Shown: positions 32,901 to 35,003 of the stretch, one piece after another
How the letters are laid out: each line of letters starts with the position of its first letter
Numbering within the stretch: the first letter of the stretch is position 1
Source of the DNA: Xenorhabdus thuongxuanensis
GTDB lineage: Bacteria; Pseudomonadota; Gammaproteobacteria; Enterobacterales; Enterobacteriaceae
DNA length: 35,003 bases
Assembly (NCBI RefSeq): GCF_001908095.1
Contig: NZ_MKGR01000032.1
Coordinates: 1-35,003, forward strand
Direction of reading: 5' to 3'
Program-made: the position numbers and the translations under genes
The notes under the pieces: generated by a model
Told to the model about the DNA's origin: nothing
The model's input: the letters and a program-made list of their open reading frames with translations, nothing else
Databases searched by the model: none

Positions 32901-35003
32901 CGCATTGAATTGGGAGAAATAGAGGCACAACTGATGCAATGTGATGGGGTGCGTGAAGCCGTAGTGATCGCACGCGAAGATGAGCCAGGTCAGAAATACT
33001 TGGTTGCCTATCTGCGGCCATGGGATGGTGCTGAACTGGTGCCCGCTGAACTGCGTCAGCAACTCGCTCAACACCTTGCCGACTATATGCTGCCCAGTGC
33101 TTTTGTCACGTTAGCCACTTTTCCATTAACGCCTAACGGCAAACTCAACCGACAGGCACTCCCTGTACCGGATGCTTCTGCCATAGTGATGCGCAGCTAT
33201 GAAGCACCTATCGGTGAAATAGAAACGGCGTTGGCACAAATCTGGCAAGACTTGCTGGGGCTGGAACGTGTTGGCCGTTATGATCATTTCTTTGAGCTGG
33301 GCGGGCACTCCCTGCTGGCCGTCCAGCTTGTCGCCCGTATTCGCCAAATGCTGGCGCGGGAATTGCCGTTACAGATCCTCTTTAACCAACCGATTCTAAT
33401 GACACTAGCTCATACGCTGGCTAGAACGGCGACAACGACTCAAACCGTGATTTCCATTGCTGACCGCAACCAGCCATTGCCCCTGTCCTTTGCCCAACAA
33501 CGTTTATGGTTCCTCTGTCAACTCGATCCGGCGGCGAGTCAAGCCTACCATTTGCCTGCGGCACTACGCCTGACCGGTTCACTGGATCATCATGCGTTAG
33601 TTATTGCTCTTGACCGTCTGGTTGCCCGCCATGAAAGCCTGCGCACTCGCTTTATATTGATTGAGGGGCAACCTTACCAACACATTGAATCCGCTGACAT
33701 CGGTTTTACCCTATCTTGCCAAGACTTGCGCCAGCTTGATCCGGCCTTGCATACCCGCCGTGTTACCGAGCTTGTCGAACTCGAATCCCAAACTCCCTTC
33801 GATTTCGTCCAAGGGCCACTTATTCGTGGTCAATTGTTGCAACTGGCAGACGAAGAGCACATCTTGTTGTTGACCCTGCATCACATTATCACCGATGGTT
33901 GGTCTCTTAGTGTATTAGTGCGAGAATTGGGGATTTTCTACCGTGCGGCGCTTGATGGCAATGAAGATCCTTTACCACCACTGCCCATCCAGTATGCTGA
34001 TTATGCCGTTTGGCAATATGCGCAACTAAAAGAAACGACCCTCACTACACAACGTGATTTCTGGTGTGCTCAGCTTAAAGATGTGCCGGCCTTACTGACG
34101 CTGCCCACGGATCGGCCACGCCCAGCCATACAAACCTATATTGGCAACCAGATCTGTTTTCAGTTTGATGCCGCGTTATTGGCATCACTGAAGGGACTTG
34201 GACAGCGTCATAACAGCACCTTGTTTATAACCCTATTGAGTGCCTGGAGTATCGTATTGGCCCGACTCAGTGGTCAGGACGATATCGTTATCGGCACACC
34301 AATCGCCAATCGCCCACACCATGAGCTTGAAGCAGTGATGGGGTTTTTTGTCAATACGCTGGCTTTACGTGTCAAATTTAATGGTGACCTCAATATAGCG
34401 GATCTGCTCGCACAAGTTCGGGAACAAGCACTTGCCGCCTATGCTCATCAGGAGCTGCCTTTCGAACAGGTCGTGGAGGCACTCCAGCCTGAACGTAACT
34501 TAAGCTACAGTCCTATCTTTCAGGTAATGCTGACCTTGAATAACACCCCCGCTCAGAACCTGGTATTACCTGATTTGCAACTCACATCCATTGAACAAGC
34601 TCATCATGGTGCCTATTTTGACATCACATTATCACTCACTGAAACCGAATCTGGTTTGGTCGGCGCTATAACCTATGCCGCTGATTTATTCGATTCAACA
34701 ACTGTTGAACGTATGGTTGGCTACTTGAAAAACATACTAGTGGCCATGGTCACTGATGCAACACAACGCATTGCCACTCTGCCAATAATGCCAGAATCGG
34801 AACAGCAATTACTGGCAGATTTCAATGCCACACAGATGGATTTCCCGCCAAACACCTTAGTCCACCCTCAATTTGAAGCGCTGGCAGAACAACAACCCAA
34901 TGCGCCCGCCGTGGTATTTGAAGGGCAAACTATTCGCTATGGCGAACTGAACCGCCGCGCTAATCAGCTAGCCCATTATCTGATTGCGCTGGGCGTCCGT
35001 CCG
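26877..35003 (+). CDS. Multimodular NRPS, 3' partial: C-A-T-Cdual-A-T-C-A(start) (M9-M11)
   Basis: Third synthetase of the operon, open to the window edge (2,709 codons, no stop). Order: basic N-terminal helix (MNRDNLKHAVLQKK), LCL domain (SFAQQRLWFL, HHIISDGWS), A domain with Ala-like code DLYNNALTYK, T (Ser1051), dual C/E domain from residue 1096, A domain with beta-Ala-like code VDTVISFGDK, T (Ser2145), LCL domain from residue 2192 (HHIITDGWS), then the first 60-70 residues of an A domain. The dual domain has QHLLQTQGD in place of HHLLQTQGD. Start chosen at 26877 because AAGGA lies 5 bases upstream; an in-frame ATG at 26862 overlaps the TGA of gene 2 as ATGA. The gap from that stop to the chosen start is 11 bases, so the genes are almost certainly co-transcribed. 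The release domain should lie further downstream, in this protein or a later one. Confidence 0.95.
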   Translation, partial: MNRDNLKHAVLQKKIKEKLQHNKHHQKRPPIKQAVRDLPLPLSFAQQRLWFLNQLEPAASLAYHLPIALRLTGQLNRDALTNALDRLIARHESLRTRFILIEGHPCQYIDSSDIGFTLSCHDLRPLDTETRTNRLAKLTALEAQAPFDLTQGPLIRGQLLQLTDEEHVLLLTQHHIISDGWSIGVLVHELGALYRAALNNHDDPLPSLPIQYVDYAVWQREWLQGTILAKQRDFWCTQLKGTPALLTLPTDRPRPSVQTYAGRQVPVQFDAALLASLKSFGQRHHTTLFMTVLAAWSIVLARLSGQDDIVIGTPVANRPHRELEGLVGFFVNTLALRVTFKDDLNVADLLAQVRERALAAYAHQDLPFEQVVEALQPERSLSYSPIFQVMLALNNTPARTLTLPGLQLTQIEQARHSTHFDMTLSLTENESGLFGELEYAVDLFDSSTIERMTGYLKRVLVAMTSDAGQDITKQTIASLPILSASERHQLLVEFNTTQADFPQEALIHQLVEAQTAQTPNATAVVCGKQSLSYGELNRYANHLAHHLITLGINPDDRIAICVERSLEMVVGLLAILKAGGAYVPLDPAYPTSRLAYMLEDAAPVMVITQKKLIDRLISSVPTVFIDNLLDNDNHEPLSQSTDNPDAQSLGLTSNHLAYVIYTSGSTGSPKGVAIAHRNTVNFLTWVQRTFRPEALAHTLFATSFNFDLSVYECFAPLISGGTVHIVSDALSLIATKPSSTEHAISLINTVPSAIAHLSETNAIPPTVKTINLAGEALKPHIVEHLFTHSDVEDICNLYGPSETTTYSTWTCMNRMTNAVSHIGRPIANTRIYILDVVGQPVPLGVSGEIYIAGAGVARGYLNRPELTAERFLSDPFSSEPNARMYKTGDLGRWLPDGNIEYLGRNDFQVKLRGFRIELGEIEAQLMQCQGVREAVVIAREDEPGQKRLVAYLRPLDSTELVPAELRQQLAQHLADYMLPSAFMTLDTFPLNSNGKLDRQALPVPTTSAMIARGYETPVGEIETTLARIWQDLLGLEQVSRHDHFFELGGHSLMIVNLIEQLHNLGWRLDVRSVFATPILSELAQTILAYQDNPCSFEVPPQLIPAGCTSISPDMLPLVSLSQNEIDAIVAAVPEGAANVQDIYPLAPLQEGILFQHLLQTQGDDYLLQSLLAFDTRKRLDAFLAALQHIIDRHDILRTAAYWQDLAQPVQVVWRQASLHINIFTPTTESDVLSQLRAGTDPRQHRLDLSRAPLFAADIAHDPVHNEWLLSLRFHHLVSDHMTLELIFAEIAHMLQGNAAMLPTALPYRNFIARILSVPVAEHEAYFRDQLADIDEPTAPYGILNVPSDNRAINEHCLSLDPTLAKVIRSQARRLGISPGVLFHVAWAQVLAQTSGHDDVVFGSVLLGRLQGIAGANRILGMFINTLPIRITLIGLSVQEVVQTTYRNLTLLLEHEQAPLSLAQRCSGVAQPMPLFSALLNYRHSQSGEVETVDSAWAGIRILAAEERTNYPITLSVDDMGTGFHLTAQTVTNIDPARIIHYLITAISGLIDALTHNPQQPILHVSILPPLEQQQLLAGFNATQADFPQEALIHQLFEIEAIQHPDAIAVVSGEQSLSYGELNRRANRLAHHLITLGVCPDDRVAMCVERSLEMVVGLLGILKAGGAYVPLDPAYPAERLAYMLEDSAPAVVLTQRTWLDIFTNTESTDAIPIITLDVQDPFMETQPDHNPEVSGLTAHHLAYVVYTSGSTGLPKGVMSSHRALCNRLLWFVRDIAIPPLVGALKTSISFVDSVTETLGVLLAGGKLVVFDNHEVKDPIRFSEGLQRFDVNYLVVVPSLLKILIQGSDKQGDKGHYLKSIKMLICSGEQLAPELAQQVVTEYPWLRLLNFYGSSEINGDATWYEYSAQSGVPAVSVIGRPIANTQSYILDSQGQLTPFGVTGEIYIAGVSLARGYLNQPELTIERFLADPFSSEPNARMYKTGDLGRWLPDGTIEYLGRNDFQVKLRGFRIELGEIEAQLMQCDGVREAVVIAREDEPGQKYLVAYLRPWDGAELVPAELRQQLAQHLADYMLPSAFVTLATFPLTPNGKLNRQALPVPDASAIVMRSYEAPIGEIETALAQIWQDLLGLERVGRYDHFFELGGHSLLAVQLVARIRQMLARELPLQILFNQPILMTLAHTLARTATTTQTVISIADRNQPLPLSFAQQRLWFLCQLDPAASQAYHLPAALRLTGSLDHHALVIALDRLVARHESLRTRFILIEGQPYQHIESADIGFTLSCQDLRQLDPALHTRRVTELVELESQTPFDFVQGPLIRGQLLQLADEEHILLLTLHHIITDGWSLSVLVRELGIFYRAALDGNEDPLPPLPIQYADYAVWQYAQLKETTLTTQRDFWCAQLKDVPALLTLPTDRPRPAIQTYIGNQICFQFDAALLASLKGLGQRHNSTLFITLLSAWSIVLARLSGQDDIVIGTPIANRPHHELEAVMGFFVNTLALRVKFNGDLNIADLLAQVREQALAAYAHQELPFEQVVEALQPERNLSYSPIFQVMLTLNNTPAQNLVLPDLQLTSIEQAHHGAYFDITLSLTETESGLVGAITYAADLFDSTTVERMVGYLKNILVAMVTDATQRIATLPIMPESEQQLLADFNATQMDFPPNTLVHPQFEALAEQQPNAPAVVFEGQTIRYGELNRRANQLAHYLIALGVRP
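26976..30161 (+). other. Module M9: C(LCL)-A(Ala-like)-T
   Basis: LCL domain with SFAQQRLWFLNQLE and HHIISDGWS. The A domain has FDLSVYE at 28992, LINTVPSAI, INLAGEAL and NLYGPSETTTY, giving DLYNNALTYK, identical to M1 and Ala-like. DNA of the two A domains has diverged clearly more than that of the Val-like set, so this is an older relationship. Carrier serine codon 30027-30029 in GGHSLMIVNL. A dual domain follows, so D-Ala is expected if M10 epimerizes. Confidence 0.84.
30162..33449 (+). other. Module M10: C(dual C/E, altered motif)-A(beta-Ala-like)-T
   Basis: Dual-family condensation domain with QHLLQTQGD at 30339-30365, where the first His of the usual HH is Gln; the condensation motif HHLVSDHMT is intact. 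The A-domain core is unlike every other in the window: FVDSVTE at 32241 in place of FDxSxxE, then VVVPSLL, MLICSGEQL and NFYGSSEINGDATW. The pocket reads VDTVISFGDK, fitting the pattern VDxVISxGDK that I recall for beta-alanine. Loss of Asp235 with Asp at 236 is expected when the amino group is on the beta carbon. The flanking cores A1-A3 and A7-A10 match the neighbours. Carrier serine codon 33309-33311 in GGHSLLAVQL. Confidence 0.8.
33450..35003 (+). other. Module M11 (partial): C(LCL) + start of A
   Basis: LCL domain with SFAQQRLWFLCQLD, HHIITDGWS and the C-terminal block FEQVVEALQPERNLSYSPIF. It is followed by the A-domain opening (LADFNATQMDFPP and the A1-like region YGELNRRANQLAHYLIALG). 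The pocket is beyond the window, so the substrate is unknown. Being LCL, it should accept an L or achiral donor, which suits beta-alanine from M10 and continues the alternation of domain types. Confidence 0.85.

Noticed and set aside
2-35003. CRISPR array, tRNA, insertion sequence or integrase
   Set aside because: The repeats seen are long, degenerate and in coding frame, spaced by module length. There are no transposase motifs, inverted-repeat ends or tRNA-like folds, and the three genes fill the window.
32790-35003. A terminating thioesterase near the right edge
   Set aside because: The sequence after the M10 carrier is a further LCL domain and the start of an A domain. No GxSxG-type thioesterase region appears before the edge.

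Overview
The whole window is the interior of one nonribosomal peptide synthetase (NRPS) operon on the + strand. It has three consecutive megasynthase genes and almost no non-coding DNA. The first gene enters from the left edge (6,732 residues visible, ending at 20200). The second is complete (about 2,216 residues, 20215-26865). The third runs off the right edge with no stop (2,709 codons visible from 26877). Together they hold 10 complete modules and 2 partial ones, called M0 to M11 here. No thioesterase, starter domain, tailoring enzyme, transporter or regulator is visible, so both ends of the assembly line lie outside the window.

Region by region, gene 1 carries M0 (end of an adenylation domain A, plus carrier domain T) and M1 to M6. 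Gene 2 carries M7 and M8. Gene 3 carries M9, M10 and the start of M11. Two kinds of condensation domain alternate without exception: ordinary LCL-type domains (HHxxxDGWS) in M1, M3, M5, M7, M9 and M11, and dual condensation/epimerization domains (N-terminal HH[I/L]xxxxGD plus HHLVSDH) in M2, M4, M6, M8 and M10. A dual domain epimerizes the residue loaded by the module before it, so the product should have a strictly alternating D,L backbone. The dual motif is altered in M8 (HYRMQAQGD) and M10 (QHLLQTQGD), so the last two D centres are uncertain.

Adenylation codes read by eye suggest: M1 Ala-like, M2 Val-like, M3 hydrophobic but unassigned, M4 Ile/Val-like, M5 Thr (exact textbook code), M6, M7 and M8 Val-like, M9 Ala-like, M10 beta-alanine-like (VDTVISFGDK, lacking the usual Asp235). 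The inferred core is X0 - D-Ala - Val - D-X - Ile/Val - D-Thr - Val - D-Val - Val - D-Ala - betaAla - X11: a long, hydrophobic, mostly D,L-alternating peptide with one beta-amino acid and one hydroxyl that could serve for lactonization.

The organism looks like a gammaproteobacterium, most plausibly Xenorhabdus or Photorhabdus, judging by the style of the NRPS domains. This is family resemblance, not proof. The xenoamicin synthetases (XabABCD, 13 modules, mainly hydrophobic depsipeptide) of Xenorhabdus are the closest described system I can think of. Direct alignment would settle whether this is that cluster or a relative.

The proteins hand over through matched ends: genes 1 and 2 both finish in EELMAILGGDS(N)K, and genes 2 and 3 both begin with a short basic helix (MN..LK.A.L). 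Both gene junctions have the same unusual layout, with an ATG overlapping the previous stop and a second in-frame ATG 15 bases on, preceded by AAGG.
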